In this document: piece by piece, positions 43,058 to 52,976 of the stretch
Numbering within the stretch: position 1 is the first letter of the stretch
How the letters are laid out: each line of letters begins with the position of its first letter
Assembly: GCF_012584455.1 (NCBI RefSeq)
Contig: NZ_JABAEB010000015.1
Location: 27,423 to 91,422 of the forward strand
Origin: Shewanella oncorhynchi
GTDB lineage: Bacteria > Pseudomonadota > Gammaproteobacteria > Enterobacterales > Shewanellaceae
Direction of reading: 5' to 3'
DNA: 64,000 nucleotides
Position numbers and translations under genes: made by a program
The notes under the pieces: model-generated
What the model saw: only the letters and a program-made list of their open reading frames with translations
What the model was told of the DNA's origin: nothing
Databases searched by the model: none

Positions 43058-46000
43058 ATGAAATCGAGTGAGCCGGATCTCCAACTAAAATCGCCGATCC
43101 AGAAGAACTACAACCGTGCCGTTTTTTATACGTACATCGGCGTTATCGTCATGTCTTTGTTGACCGCATGGATGTTTTTCGACCGCCAAAAAGCACAGCA
43201 GATGGAACAGCGTGAAGAGCAGGTTCAGCGCCATGTATTACAAATCGATTTGCTACTTGAGTCGAGCATTAGAGCGGTAAAAAGCTTACGCAACGTTGCT
43301 GTGGATCATTTACGTTTGGGCGAACTCGTGCGTAAAGAACGCTTACCCCAATACGGTAAATTCAACGAAAGCGGCCAGTATTTTACCTTAGAACCTAGCT
43401 ACGCCCAGAGCGGTGAGCCTTTTACCAACATGGGGAGGATTACTGGCGCGGGTTCCCTCGACGGCCGCGACGACAAGTTCTATCAAGAACTTGAGATGTT
43501 GTTTGAGCTGTCACTGTCCTTCCCCGTCGCCAAAGAAGCCGCCCCGAAAGCCTCGGCGATTTATTACCTGTCGAAACGTAGGATCATGTCCTACTTCCCT
43601 TGGTCGAATGACGATCAACGTTTTAGGGACGAATTACTCAACAAGAAACAGTTCCAATACGCCACCCCAGCAATGAATCCGCAGCGCAGTGTATTTTGGA
43701 GTGAAGCCTATGTTGACTCCACGGGCAAAGGTTTATTGACCACTTTAGGTGTGCCCATTTATTTGGATGATGAGTTCATTGGCTCAATCAACTTAGACAT
43801 GACGCTTGCCTCGTTAGCGCGGCAAATTCGGGTTTACTTTAAGATGCCGGGCACAGTGATTTTGCTCGACCAACAGAACAATATTTTATCCCACAGCGAT
43901 TTTGATAGCTCAGATATCAATCGGGTTTATCACATCAGCCAACGTATTCCCTCTGAGCTGCATTCTTTACCCGAGTCGGAATTGTTCGATGCCCACGACG
44001 GCATCATTCGTAACGGCTATTACATCCACTCGGTTGCCCTGCATAACGCGCCTTGGCGTTTACTGTATTTGCAGGATGAAGACGACCTATTCCAAGACTC
44101 GTGGGAAAAACTGCAGCTGACGTTTATTTTAGTGGTTATCGCCCTGTCGGTGTTGGTGACCATAGTGCATTGGCAGACGCGTCGATCTTTTGTGAGTCCA
44201 GCCTCGCGACTACTGTCGCACCTTGAAGGTTGCTCCCAAGAGCCACGTAAGCCACCGGAGAAAATCACCCGCGGCTGGGAACCTTGGTTCTTGCTAGTGA
44301 GTCGGATTTTTGAGGAAAACAAACAATATACCCACCATCTGGCTGAGCAGAATAAGCGGCTCGATAAGCTAGTGGCGCGGCGTACTGAACGCTTAAAAGA
44401 CACCACAGAGCGGCGTGAGCGCGAATATGCGCTGCTGCGATCTTTGCTTGACTCGATTCCCGAAGCCATTGTCTTTAAAGACAAAGAAGGCAACTATTTA
44501 GGTTGTAACAAGGCGGCTGAGCGCATGCTAGGTTACACAGAGAGCGAGATGATAGGTTTATCATCTGAGGATCTGACCTCGCCAGAAATGGGCATCCGTA
44601 TCCGCGCCGAAGACGAACAAGTCCTAAAAGATCGCACTCCGCTGCGCTACCAAGAAAAGGTTGAGCTTGCGGGTAAACCTGTGCTGCTCGATACCCTTAA
44701 ACTGCCTTTCTATAATCGCCGCGGCGAACTGCAGGGCCTGATTGCCGTGTGGCGTGATGTGACGCGGGAATACGAATCTGCCGAACAATTACGCCTGTCC
44801 GAAGAGCGTTATCACTTAGCTATGGATGCGGTGGAAGATGGCCTGTGGGACTGGTATTTAGACTCTGAACAGATCATTTGTAACCCAGCCTATTATTCTA
44901 TGTTGGGTTATAAAACCAATGAATTCCCAGCTTTAGTATCGACAATTGATGAATTATCCCACCCCGACGATCGTATTCGCGTCGAGGAATACCGTGCTCA
45001 GTATCTTGCTGATCCCGTCGGTGCTTTCGAAATTGAATTCCGTATGTTAGGTAAAAATGGCGGCTATCACTGGGTGTTATCCCGTGGTCGTGTGGTGGAG
45101 TTCACCGCCGAAGGTCAGCCCAAACGTATGCTTGGTACCCATAAGGATATTACCCGCCATAAGAGTAACGAAGTGGCGTTGCTGGAAGCCAAGCAAGACG
45201 CCGAACTCGCTAACCTCTACAAGAGTGAATTCTTGGCCAACATGAGCCATGAGATCCGCACGCCGATGAACGCCATTATCGGTATGTTGCAGTTGGCACA
45301 GCGTACTTCGTTAACGGCGCAGCAGAAAGATTACCTCGAAAAAGCCGGTTTCTCGGCACAATCGCTGCTGAGGATCATCAACGATATTCTCGACTTCTCT
45401 AAAATTGAGGCGGGTAAGTTGGAGCTTGAGCGGGTGCCGTTCCCGCTGGATAAAGTGCTCGATCACGCTCTGGATCTCAATGCGCTTAAGGCACAGGAAC
45501 AGGGCGTTGAGTTACTCTTGTATGCCCCTGTGACGGCGGGACTCATTCTTAAGGGCGATCCGCTACGCTTAGGCCAAGTGCTGATTAACCTGTTATCGAA
45601 TGCGGTGAAATTTACCCAATCTGGCGAGATTGAGCTCGGCTGTGAAGATGTCGGCGAGCGGGATCATCGGATTACCTTGAAGTTCTGGGTGCGCGATACG
45701 GGGATCGGCATAGGTAAAGATCAACAGGATAAGTTGTTTGATGCCTTCGCCCAAGCCGACGGTTCGACCACTCGTAAATACGGTGGCACTGGCTTAGGTT
45801 TGTCGATCAGTAAGCATCTGGTGTCTATGATGGGCGGCAAGATGCAAGTGCAGAGTGAGCTTGGGGTCGGTAGTACTTTTAGCTTCACCATCAGTTTTGA
45901 AATTGCCGAAGCCGCTAAGATTGAGCCTTTGGTCGTGCCGGAAAAACTTAATAGTCTACGCACCTTAGTCGTTGACGATAACCCGACGGCACTGCAAATT

Positions 46001-46774
46001 TATTCGACCTTGATGCGAGATTTCCACTTCGACGTTGATACTGCCGCCAGCGGCGCCGAAGCGCTTTACAAACTGTCGCGGGCACCAATCGATCTGTTAT
46101 TGCTCGACTGGATGATGCCAGAAATGGACGGTAGCGATGTGGTCAGTGCCATAGATACTATGGTCGCCGAAGGCCGCTTAGCGAAACGGCCTGTGATTAT
46201 CATGATGACGGCCTATGCGGCAGAGCCATTGCAGCATGAAGTCGATAGTGCCAATGTGTTTGCCGTACTGCAAAAACCCTTCAAGGCATCGAGTCTGTTC
46301 GATGAGATCATTGCCGCCTTTGCCGATGAACCGAGATTGAATGTGGTTCAGCCTATGGTTGAAGTTCAAGTTGAGGAAGGAGAGCACACAGGTCTAGTGT
46401 TGCTGGTGGAGGATAACTTTATCAACCAGCAAGTGGCCACCGAACTCCTTAAGAGCGCTGGCTACGAAGTGGTGCTGGCCGACAATGGTCAAGTGGCGCT
46501 GGATACTATCGACTCGCGGCCGTTTGATGCTGTGTTGATGGATATTCAAATGCCAGTGATGGACGGGTTAACGGCCGCAAGGGCATTGCGTGAGCGTTTT
46601 AGTGCCGATGAACTGCCTATCATTGCCATGACAGCCCATGCAATGTCGGGCGACAGGGAAAAGAGTTTAGCGGCGGGGATGAATGCCCACATCACTAAAC
46701 CCATAGTGCTCAACGAATTATTTGAAACATTAAATCACTGGATCAAACACAAGAACCAGCATCAGAATCATTAA
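43058..46774 (+). CDS. large hybrid sensor histidine kinase (sensor-PAS-PAS-HK-REC-REC)
   Basis: 1238-aa inner-membrane kinase. TM1 about 20-40; a periplasmic sensor region about 45-350 resembling a double Cache fold; TM2 about 352-373; a short coiled coil; PAS about 455-570; PAS/PAC about 580-705; HisKA with FLANMSHEIRTPMNAI (His731); HATPase (N-box NLLSNAVKF, DTGIGIG, GTGLGLSIS); REC1 with Asp1017 (LLDWMMPEMDG); REC2 with Asp1162 (LMDIQMPVMDG). No C-terminal Hpt domain follows, so a separate phosphotransfer protein is needed. No response regulator is adjacent. AAGGGTAGTGG stands before the ATG. Confidence 0.93.
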   Translation: MKSSEPDLQLKSPIQKNYNRAVFYTYIGVIVMSLLTAWMFFDRQKAQQMEQREEQVQRHVLQIDLLLESSIRAVKSLRNVAVDHLRLGELVRKERLPQYGKFNESGQYFTLEPSYAQSGEPFTNMGRITGAGSLDGRDDKFYQELEMLFELSLSFPVAKEAAPKASAIYYLSKRRIMSYFPWSNDDQRFRDELLNKKQFQYATPAMNPQRSVFWSEAYVDSTGKGLLTTLGVPIYLDDEFIGSINLDMTLASLARQIRVYFKMPGTVILLDQQNNILSHSDFDSSDINRVYHISQRIPSELHSLPESELFDAHDGIIRNGYYIHSVALHNAPWRLLYLQDEDDLFQDSWEKLQLTFILVVIALSVLVTIVHWQTRRSFVSPASRLLSHLEGCSQEPRKPPEKITRGWEPWFLLVSRIFEENKQYTHHLAEQNKRLDKLVARRTERLKDTTERREREYALLRSLLDSIPEAIVFKDKEGNYLGCNKAAERMLGYTESEMIGLSSEDLTSPEMGIRIRAEDEQVLKDRTPLRYQEKVELAGKPVLLDTLKLPFYNRRGELQGLIAVWRDVTREYESAEQLRLSEERYHLAMDAVEDGLWDWYLDSEQIICNPAYYSMLGYKTNEFPALVSTIDELSHPDDRIRVEEYRAQYLADPVGAFEIEFRMLGKNGGYHWVLSRGRVVEFTAEGQPKRMLGTHKDITRHKSNEVALLEAKQDAELANLYKSEFLANMSHEIRTPMNAIIGMLQLAQRTSLTAQQKDYLEKAGFSAQSLLRIINDILDFSKIEAGKLELERVPFPLDKVLDHALDLNALKAQEQGVELLLYAPVTAGLILKGDPLRLGQVLINLLSNAVKFTQSGEIELGCEDVGERDHRITLKFWVRDTGIGIGKDQQDKLFDAFAQADGSTTRKYGGTGLGLSISKHLVSMMGGKMQVQSELGVGSTFSFTISFEIAEAAKIEPLVVPEKLNSLRTLVVDDNPTALQIYSTLMRDFHFDVDTAASGAEALYKLSRAPIDLLLLDWMMPEMDGSDVVSAIDTMVAEGRLAKRPVIIMMTAYAAEPLQHEVDSANVFAVLQKPFKASSLFDEIIAAFADEPRLNVVQPMVEVQVEEGEHTGLVLLVEDNFINQQVATELLKSAGYEVVLADNGQVALDTIDSRPFDAVLMDIQMPVMDGLTAARALRERFSADELPIIAMTAHAMSGDREKSLAAGMNAHITKPIVLNELFETLNHWIKHKNQHQNH

Positions 46775-46912
46775 TTTATTTGCTCGGGGCCAGTGATGGC
46801 CTCGCATTATTTACTTTAAATCAATCGCTTGAGATAAGCAGTCATCAAAGATGCTTATGACATAAATGACTTAATAAGGTAAATAACGCAGCCAGCCGAA
46901 TCAGGAGGAAAG

Positions 46913-49321
46913 ATGAAACCCCAAAGTGTAGCCTTAACCTTATTTATAGCGCTGTTAGGATTTCCCACCGTTACGGTCGCGGCAGCCGCGCCTAGCGCCA
47001 AGATCATTAAGCAGGGTCAAGAGGCTAAAGGGTTTCTTAATCTCTATTACGAGGAGTCTGAGGGAGAGTTATATCTTGAGGTCAATCGTTTAAATCAACC
47101 TTTTATCTTAGTCACTAGCCTGCCACAGGGCGTAGGATCAAACGACATTGGTCTCGATCGTGGCCAACTGGGTCAGACCCGTATGGTGCAGTTTGAGCGC
47201 CAAGGTCCCTATGTTTTACTCAAGCAACTCAATACTCAATATCGTGCGAATACCTCTGATGCCGCCGAGCAAAGAGCGGTTGAAGAAGCCTTTGCCGATT
47301 CTGTGTTATGGCAAGGCAAAGTGATTGAGGGCAAGCCTGATTTGGTAGCGATCAACGATCTGGTGCTCAATGATTTACACGGCGTGTCTTCCGTATTGCA
47401 ACAAACAGAGCAGGGTAATTATCAGCTCGATTTGAGCCGTTCTGTCATCTTACCCAAAGGGATTAAATCCTTTGAAAAAAACGCCGATGTGGATGTGCAA
47501 CTGACGTTCAAAGGCGATGTTGCTGGTGCGCAGGTCGCACAGGTAACACCCGATGGCACCTTAATGTCGGTGCGGATGCGTTATTCTTTTGTTGAGCTTC
47601 CCGATACCGATTATCAGCCGCGGGCTTATCATCCTATGAGTGGTTATTTGTCCGATGAGTATCGCGATTATGCCATGCCCTTTAACCAACCTTTAGTGCA
47701 GCGTTTTATCCTACGCCACCGTTTACAGAAAGTGCATCCAGGCCCAGCGCCAAGCGAAGTCGTTAAACCTATTAGTTATTATCTCGATCCTGGCGTGCCA
47801 GAACCGATACGGTCGGCCTTGCTCGATGGCGCGCGCTGGTGGGAGACGGCTTTTACTCGCGCCGGATTTATCAACGGCTTTAAAGTTGAGCTATTACCGG
47901 CAGATGCCGATCCGCAGGATATTCGCTACAACATGATCCAATGGGTGCACAGGGCGACGCGGGGTTGGTCCTATGGCGCTGCGCTGACCGATCCTCGCAC
48001 CGGTGAAATCATTAAGGGTCAAGTCACGCTCGGCAGTTTGCGTGTGCGTCAGGATTACTTGATTGCTAAAGGTTTAACCGCAGGCTGGCAGGATAGAGTG
48101 GCGGCCGAGAAAGCGGCGACAGCCTTGTCGCTGGCGCGTATTCGCCAACTGGCTGCCCATGAAGTCGGCCATACCTTAGGGCTAGATCATAACTTTGCCG
48201 CTTCGACCAATCAGGATGCCTCTGTGATGGATTATCCCCATCCGAAAATCCAGCTAAAGGGCAATGATATTGATATTTCAGCACCTTACACTACAGGTGT
48301 TGGTCCTTGGGATGATTTTGCTATCGCCTATGGCTATAGCGATCAAGGTGATGCTCGCACCCAACAAGCGCTGCAAGTCGACTTACTGGCCGATGTAGCC
48401 AAACGTGGCTTACGTTATATCGGTGAGGCCGATTCCCGCCAAAAGGATGCGAGTCAGGCCTATGCCAGTTTGTGGGATAGTGGTGACGATCCGATCGATC
48501 AGCTGGGTAAGTTAAATAAAATTCGCACTAAGGCGATTGCGGATTTCTCCAGTGCGGCCTTGTTACCCAATGAGCCACTGGGCGAGCTAGCCGATGCCTT
48601 TGCGCCAATTTATTTGCTGACGCGTTATCAAATCGATGCGGTCGCTAAGTTTATTGGCGGCACTGACTATAACTATCAATCTATTGGTGAAGGCAGCCGC
48701 TGGAGCTATATTGCGCCGCAGTTGCAGTTAACGGGCTTAGACGCGCTACTTAACACACTTGATGCGGCGAGTTTAACTGTGCCGCAAACCTTGCTCGACA
48801 GTATAGTGCCAAAGGCGGGGAATTATCATGTTACGCGGGAATCCTTCGATTCAGGTCTAGGTGCAATTAACGACCCTCTCGGTATGGCTGAAGTGTTTAG
48901 CCGTCATACCGTGAGCTTGCTATTGATGCCTAAACGCTTGAATCGTGTCAGCCAAGCATCCATGGCCGATAGCGAGCAGTTATCGGTGACGACATTATTG
49001 GATAAGTTATTTGCGGCGACCTTGTATCAAGAGGACAAGCTTGGGCTGGTCGAAGGCGTATGGATGCGAGTTAACGCTGTGGTGATTGATGAAGTGCTGG
49101 CGACGCTGCACGATCCTCAAACCTCACCAGAAGTGAGGGCAGCGATCAACGATCGCGCTCAGTTCGTGATTAAGCAATTGAAAGCGAAGTCGAATCGAGC
49201 GAATGTGAGTCTTGCGGCGCACTATACTTGGTTGCAACAGGGTTTTACTGCGGGTTTGACCGATGCTAAGGTTAAGCTTATTCCTAAGCCGTTAACCTTA
49301 CCGCCGGGATCGCCGATTTAA
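46913..49321 (+). CDS. exported metzincin-type zinc metalloprotease (DUF5117/DUF5118)
   Basis: 802-aa protein with signal peptide (VTVAAAA, about residue 24). N-terminal DUF5118/DUF5117 region with FLNLYYEESEGELYLEV, TSLPQGVGSNDIGLDRGQLG and MSVRMRYSFVELPDTDYQPR. The catalytic domain holds HEVGHTLGLDHNF, a full HExxHxxGxxH zinc motif (His416, Glu417, His420, Gly423, His426), followed by VMDYPHPKI with the Met-turn. So it is a secreted or periplasmic zinc peptidase; substrate unknown. AGGAGGAAAG gives a strong start. The following gene runs convergent and its last codons lie in the terminator. Confidence 0.88.
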   Translation: MKPQSVALTLFIALLGFPTVTVAAAAPSAKIIKQGQEAKGFLNLYYEESEGELYLEVNRLNQPFILVTSLPQGVGSNDIGLDRGQLGQTRMVQFERQGPYVLLKQLNTQYRANTSDAAEQRAVEEAFADSVLWQGKVIEGKPDLVAINDLVLNDLHGVSSVLQQTEQGNYQLDLSRSVILPKGIKSFEKNADVDVQLTFKGDVAGAQVAQVTPDGTLMSVRMRYSFVELPDTDYQPRAYHPMSGYLSDEYRDYAMPFNQPLVQRFILRHRLQKVHPGPAPSEVVKPISYYLDPGVPEPIRSALLDGARWWETAFTRAGFINGFKVELLPADADPQDIRYNMIQWVHRATRGWSYGAALTDPRTGEIIKGQVTLGSLRVRQDYLIAKGLTAGWQDRVAAEKAATALSLARIRQLAAHEVGHTLGLDHNFAASTNQDASVMDYPHPKIQLKGNDIDISAPYTTGVGPWDDFAIAYGYSDQGDARTQQALQVDLLADVAKRGLRYIGEADSRQKDASQAYASLWDSGDDPIDQLGKLNKIRTKAIADFSSAALLPNEPLGELADAFAPIYLLTRYQIDAVAKFIGGTDYNYQSIGEGSRWSYIAPQLQLTGLDALLNTLDAASLTVPQTLLDSIVPKAGNYHVTRESFDSGLGAINDPLGMAEVFSRHTVSLLLMPKRLNRVSQASMADSEQLSVTTLLDKLFAATLYQEDKLGLVEGVWMRVNAVVIDEVLATLHDPQTSPEVRAAINDRAQFVIKQLKAKSNRANVSLAAHYTWLQQGFTAGLTDAKVKLIPKPLTLPPGSPI

Positions 49322-49331
49322 CCCGATGAAC

Positions 49332-49358
49332 ATAGGCGCCATTAGGCGCCTATTTCTT
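49332..49358. terminator. terminator shared by protease and kinase genes
   Basis: ATAGGCGCC-ATTA-GGCGCCTAT perfect 9-bp stem then TTCTTTT on the + strand. The stop codon of the convergent Ser/Thr kinase gene (49342-49344) lies inside the hairpin, so the kinase's final codons form one arm. Confidence 0.85.
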
Positions 49359-51150
49359 TTGGATTTTTCGGATAAAAGTGATCGGCTTTACGCTCTAGAT
49401 GAGTAAAGCGGCGGGTGTTTTTGTAGGGCAGTTTCATAAAGCCCGATACGCCGTGACCTTGTATTTTTCCGACATGGTGCAAGATGCGATCGAGGCTCGC
49501 GCGAAACGCCGCTTGCTTACGCGGATTGAGCAGCTTCAAGTAACTGTGAATTTTTAAGTGATTCGGCAGCGCCTCAAAAATGATGCAGCCTGTGTGGTGA
49601 ATTTGGTTGATGCGGGCTAGTTCTTCCATGATTTCATGGGGTAATTCGAGGTTTTCATCGGGATCTTTACCGTCTTCAAAATAAGAGTGCAATCGTGACT
49701 TATCTTCTAAGGTGGGTACGTCACCGACTTCGAAGGGCAATTGCAGTGCGGCACTGGCGACAAAAGGCTCGCTGGTGTCAGCTCGTTCGATATGCAGTGT
49801 GTCTTTGGCGTTAAAGAAACAGGCCTTAAACACCCCTATACGTTTAATTCCCCGCGCGAGATCCACCATATTGTTGACTGCAATGATTAACGCACTTTTT
49901 TGCTTTGCATCGTAAATTGCAAGATTGGAGTCGATAAACACGCCGGTTTCCTGCCAATGAATAGCCAGACCACCCACGATCGGATATTGCGCTAAACGAC
50001 CCACTGCGGCGATAAAGCCTTTTTCGGTATCGCCCATGCCCGCGAGGAAGTTGCGGTAATATTTTTCGAGCTGAATATCATCCATCTTAGCGATGGGATC
50101 TTGGGCGTTGTGTTCTTTTAAAAAGGATTTGCGCGAACTGTAGCTGACGGTTTCAACATCTTTGTCGCGGGATTGTACCCAAACAGGAATTTCACCCTGT
50201 AAATCAGCTTTGGGCAGTTCAGGTAAATGTAATCTGTGGCTGTGGCGCATACTTTTTAAAAAGTAATCGCCGGCAATGTTGCGCTGCTGCGGATCAGTGC
50301 TGAGCATGCCTTCTAAGGTACGGGCTAATTCTATCGGTAAGCCAATGCTGGTGGGCGAGATCACCTGTGCACCGAAGCGGCTTGCTTGCCCAGAGGCTAG
50401 GGCATACAGAGTCGCGGCAACTCCTTGCTCGTCAAAGCGCGGGCTGGAGAGTGCTCCATTGAGTTGCTCTTCGCCGATAAAGTACACATCACCCATGCGG
50501 GCGTTGGTATGTTGTTGATCGCTCGACATTAACGCCATCACATTGTCTTCGACGGGTTTGTTATGTTCATCCCGCTGCGCAAATACCGCTGAGCCCCAAT
50601 CGATTAACGATAAGTGTTGTTGTTCAATATCGTAAACCAGATTCGAAGGTTTGATATCGCCGTGCACTAAAGGCTTGCCTGTGCGCAGGTAATACAAGAT
50701 ATCGGCGAGTTGGCGGGCGATGCTCATGACCATAGCGGTCGGTAGGGCGCCCATGCGGCGGCAAAGTTGGTCGAGATCTTCCCCTTTTGCCCGTTCCATC
50801 ACGAGTATTCCCTGCTTACCTACTCGCTCAAATTTGATTGCCCCCGGCACATTAGGGTGCTTGAGTAAGGAGAGCATAAAGGCTTCTTCTTCGAGCCGAT
50901 CTTGAATGTGTTGTGGCAGATTAATCCGTGAAAACTTAAACACATGGGCATCGCCCGCTTGATTGATACCCGCAAACACGAAACCGTAGGCGCCTTTACC
51001 GACCAATTCGATATCGGTATAACCTAATTTACTCAGCTGTTGTTTACAGAGGCGGATCCACGCCTTGTGTTTACGGGCATCATTGGCTTTGAGCAAGTAA
51101 ATGGATTGCTCTTCAGAAATATAAAAATGCTGCAGCTGCGGTGTTTGCAA
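49342..51150 (-). CDS. eukaryotic-like Ser/Thr protein kinase with unknown C-terminal region
   Basis: 602-aa protein. Kinase domain about 45-300: glycine loop VGKGAYGFVFAG (52-57), invariant Lys72 (VFKF), hinge region VMERAKGEDLDQL, catalytic HGDIKPSN (Asp165, Lys167, Asn170) with Gly in place of the usual Arg, and DWG (184-186) in place of DFG. The last 300 residues match nothing I know; they look soluble, and there is no membrane helix. AAGGAG lies 6 nt before TTG 51150, so I take this start rather than the open codons upstream to 51201. No phosphatase gene is adjacent. Confidence 0.85.
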   Translation of the reverse strand: MQTPQLQHFYISEEQSIYLLKANDARKHKAWIRLCKQQLSKLGYTDIELVGKGAYGFVFAGINQAGDAHVFKFSRINLPQHIQDRLEEEAFMLSLLKHPNVPGAIKFERVGKQGILVMERAKGEDLDQLCRRMGALPTAMVMSIARQLADILYYLRTGKPLVHGDIKPSNLVYDIEQQHLSLIDWGSAVFAQRDEHNKPVEDNVMALMSSDQQHTNARMGDVYFIGEEQLNGALSSPRFDEQGVAATLYALASGQASRFGAQVISPTSIGLPIELARTLEGMLSTDPQQRNIAGDYFLKSMRHSHRLHLPELPKADLQGEIPVWVQSRDKDVETVSYSSRKSFLKEHNAQDPIAKMDDIQLEKYYRNFLAGMGDTEKGFIAAVGRLAQYPIVGGLAIHWQETGVFIDSNLAIYDAKQKSALIIAVNNMVDLARGIKRIGVFKACFFNAKDTLHIERADTSEPFVASAALQLPFEVGDVPTLEDKSRLHSYFEDGKDPDENLELPHEIMEELARINQIHHTGCIIFEALPNHLKIHSYLKLLNPRKQAAFRASLDRILHHVGKIQGHGVSGFMKLPYKNTRRFTHLERKADHFYPKNPKEIGA

Positions 51151-51399
51151 ATTGTGCTCCTTGTTTTGTTCATTTAACCAGTAAGCGGGGGAGATAATCA
51201 AATAGCGGGTGGCTTTATTTTAGTATTTTGAATGGCATTGATGATCAGCGTCAGGCGCGGCTTACCTATACGATCATTTCGTCACTGACTTTGACTTACA
51301 TCAAATTAAATCCTCGCGACTATAGGTAATCTTTGGGGCATTAGATGGAATCAATTTTTGTTAATTAACCCACAGACAAAGTGCAGCTAAGGAGGGCGT

Positions 51400-51741
51400 A
51401 TGCCCACCCAATATAAAGCCTTGTTGATTGAACTTTTGGAATATCCGCGTAAGCGTATTTTACAGTCAATGGAAGTGACCCATTGCCCGCATGCGGTATT
51501 TTTTAATGATAGAGACGAGCAATGTTTAACGTGTCATCAGGGCATGGAATGTATCTGGATGAACCAGAATGACGAGCTGGTGGCCGTGAACGAAAAATCG
51601 ATTGCCGAGTTAAAACAGCAGTTGTTGATCGCCGTGGACTTTATCGACTCATCTTTAAGCCCACATCATTTATCACGCCGTCAATGCCAATGCGATAACT
51701 GTGTTTGGCTGCGTAAAGTGCAAGCCACTTTAGATCAGTAA
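51400..51741 (+). CDS. Cys/His-rich small protein of unknown function
   Basis: 113-aa soluble protein with two clusters likely to bind metal: HCPHAVFFN..ECQ-like EQCLTCHQGMEC (CxxC..C) and RRQCQCDNCVW (CxCxxC). A charged helix separates them. I recognise no named family. AAGGAGGGCGT before the ATG is an excellent ribosome binding site, so it is very probably expressed. The thiopurine methyltransferase gene follows about 100 bp later on the same strand. A zinc-binding regulatory or structural role is possible. Confidence 0.65.
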   Translation: MPTQYKALLIELLEYPRKRILQSMEVTHCPHAVFFNDRDEQCLTCHQGMECIWMNQNDELVAVNEKSIAELKQQLLIAVDFIDSSLSPHHLSRRQCQCDNCVWLRKVQATLDQ

Positions 51742-51843
51742 GTTAGTCTTTACATTGCTGAGTTTGCCGAATGGCAGGAGGTTTTGCATCCACTTTAAAA
51801 TGTCATTAGAGTAAGGACAACATTAGCGAATAGAGATAAACCC

Positions 51844-52500
51844 ATGGAACCCGGTTTTTGGCATGAAAAGTGGCAGCAGCAACAGATAGGTTTTCATCAG
51901 CAAGATATCAATCCTTTCCTCGTTAAGTATTGGCAGCAGCTTGCATTACCCGCAGACACCAAGGTTTTTGTGCCCTTATGTGGTAAGTCGCTAGACATGT
52001 GTTTCCTTGCAGAACAGGGGCATCAGGTCATAGGTTGTGAGTTAAATGAATTGGCCGTACAGCAATTTTTTAGCGATAACCAACTCGAGATGACGCAAAT
52101 GGCCGTGGGTGAACACCAGCATTATCAAACTGAACAGATCAGCTTGTATCAGGGGGATATTTTTACCCTACCTAAGACTATCACCCAAGCGGTGACGGCT
52201 TTTTACGATCGCGCGGCTTTGATCGCATGGCCAGAAAGTATGCGTGCACAATATGCCAAGCAGTTAGCGAGCTTATTACCTAGCGGCAGTGTCGGTTTAT
52301 TAGTGACTTTAGATTATCCGCAAGAATCCCTTATCGGCCCACCTTTTGCTGTATCCCCTACTTGGGTAGAGCAGCATCTGAGTGAGGATTTTGATATTGA
52401 AGTATTAGCGTCGCAAGATGTGTTGGCCGACAATCCACGTTTTATTAAGAAAGCCGTGCCTTGGCTTAATGAAGCGGCCTATTTGTTGAAACGTAAGTAG
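51844..52500 (+). CDS. tpm: thiopurine S-methyltransferase (TPMT family)
   Basis: 218-aa SAM-dependent methyltransferase. Typical stretches: EPGFWHEKWQQQQIGFHQQDINPFL, VFVPLCGKSLDMCFLAEQGHQVIGCEL (SAM site), YDRAALIAWPESMR and GPPFAVS. Bacterial TPMT methylates thiopurines and has been linked to selenium and tellurium methylation; the natural substrate here is not known. Length agrees with bacterial members (about 218). A GU-containing 12-bp hairpin at 52527-52571 may serve as its terminator, although it lacks a T-run. Confidence 0.92.
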   Translation: MEPGFWHEKWQQQQIGFHQQDINPFLVKYWQQLALPADTKVFVPLCGKSLDMCFLAEQGHQVIGCELNELAVQQFFSDNQLEMTQMAVGEHQHYQTEQISLYQGDIFTLPKTITQAVTAFYDRAALIAWPESMRAQYAKQLASLLPSGSVGLLVTLDYPQESLIGPPFAVSPTWVEQHLSEDFDIEVLASQDVLADNPRFIKKAVPWLNEAAYLLKRK

Positions 52501-52754
52501 GCTTGACTCGGAAGTTGGATCTGTAACCCCATTGAATTATTCGCGGCTTTCGAGCTTGGAGTTCAGTGGGGCTTGTCATTAAAACATCATATCTAAAGAT
52601 TAGGCTGGCAAAATTATTTAAGACGAAATGACAGATAGAAGACTTTGTTGCCGCTGGATTTTGGGATTAAGTTTGCTTGAGTCAGCGTGTATTTAGCTTG
52701 TCGGAAGTTTGTTGGTGAGTGACTTACCCTTTACCACGCTATTCGCGATGAACT

Positions 52755-52946
52755 CTATGCGACTTCGTAATAATTAGGCTCAAGCTCTAGTTGATTTTGA
52801 ATGATCTGCACTGCCATTCTGGCGCATTTACCACATTGATCGGCAACACCTAAGCGCTTTTTTACGTCAGCAAGCGAGCTATCGCCCTGGCTTACTGCGT
52901 TTTTAATTTGCGTATCAGTGATCGCATGGCAAAGACAAACGTACAT
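52755..52946 (-). CDS. bfd: bacterioferritin-associated ferredoxin
   Basis: 63-aa [2Fe-2S] protein. It supplies electrons to bacterioferritin to release stored iron. The ligand set is complete: Cys4 and Cys6 (YVCLCHAIT), Cys38 and Cys41 (QCGKCARMAV). Length equals E. coli Bfd (64 aa). No bfr gene is adjacent. A Fur-like site lies 31 bp upstream of the start, as expected for a gene induced under iron shortage. Confidence 0.94.
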   Translation of the reverse strand: MYVCLCHAITDTQIKNAVSQGDSSLADVKKRLGVADQCGKCARMAVQIIQNQLELEPNYYEVA

Positions 52947-52976
52947 ATATTAGTCTCCAATCGAATTGCGCTAATT

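Noticed and set aside
44020..44493. 157-codon minus-strand frame
   Set aside because: Lies antisense inside the hybrid kinase gene and has no recognisable domain; Arg/Ser-rich composition is typical of antisense of a coding gene.
52527..52571. Hairpin after tpm considered as a riboswitch or small RNA
   Set aside because: A 12-bp stem with G-U pairs but no known motif and no downstream gene on the same strand; at most a weak terminator.
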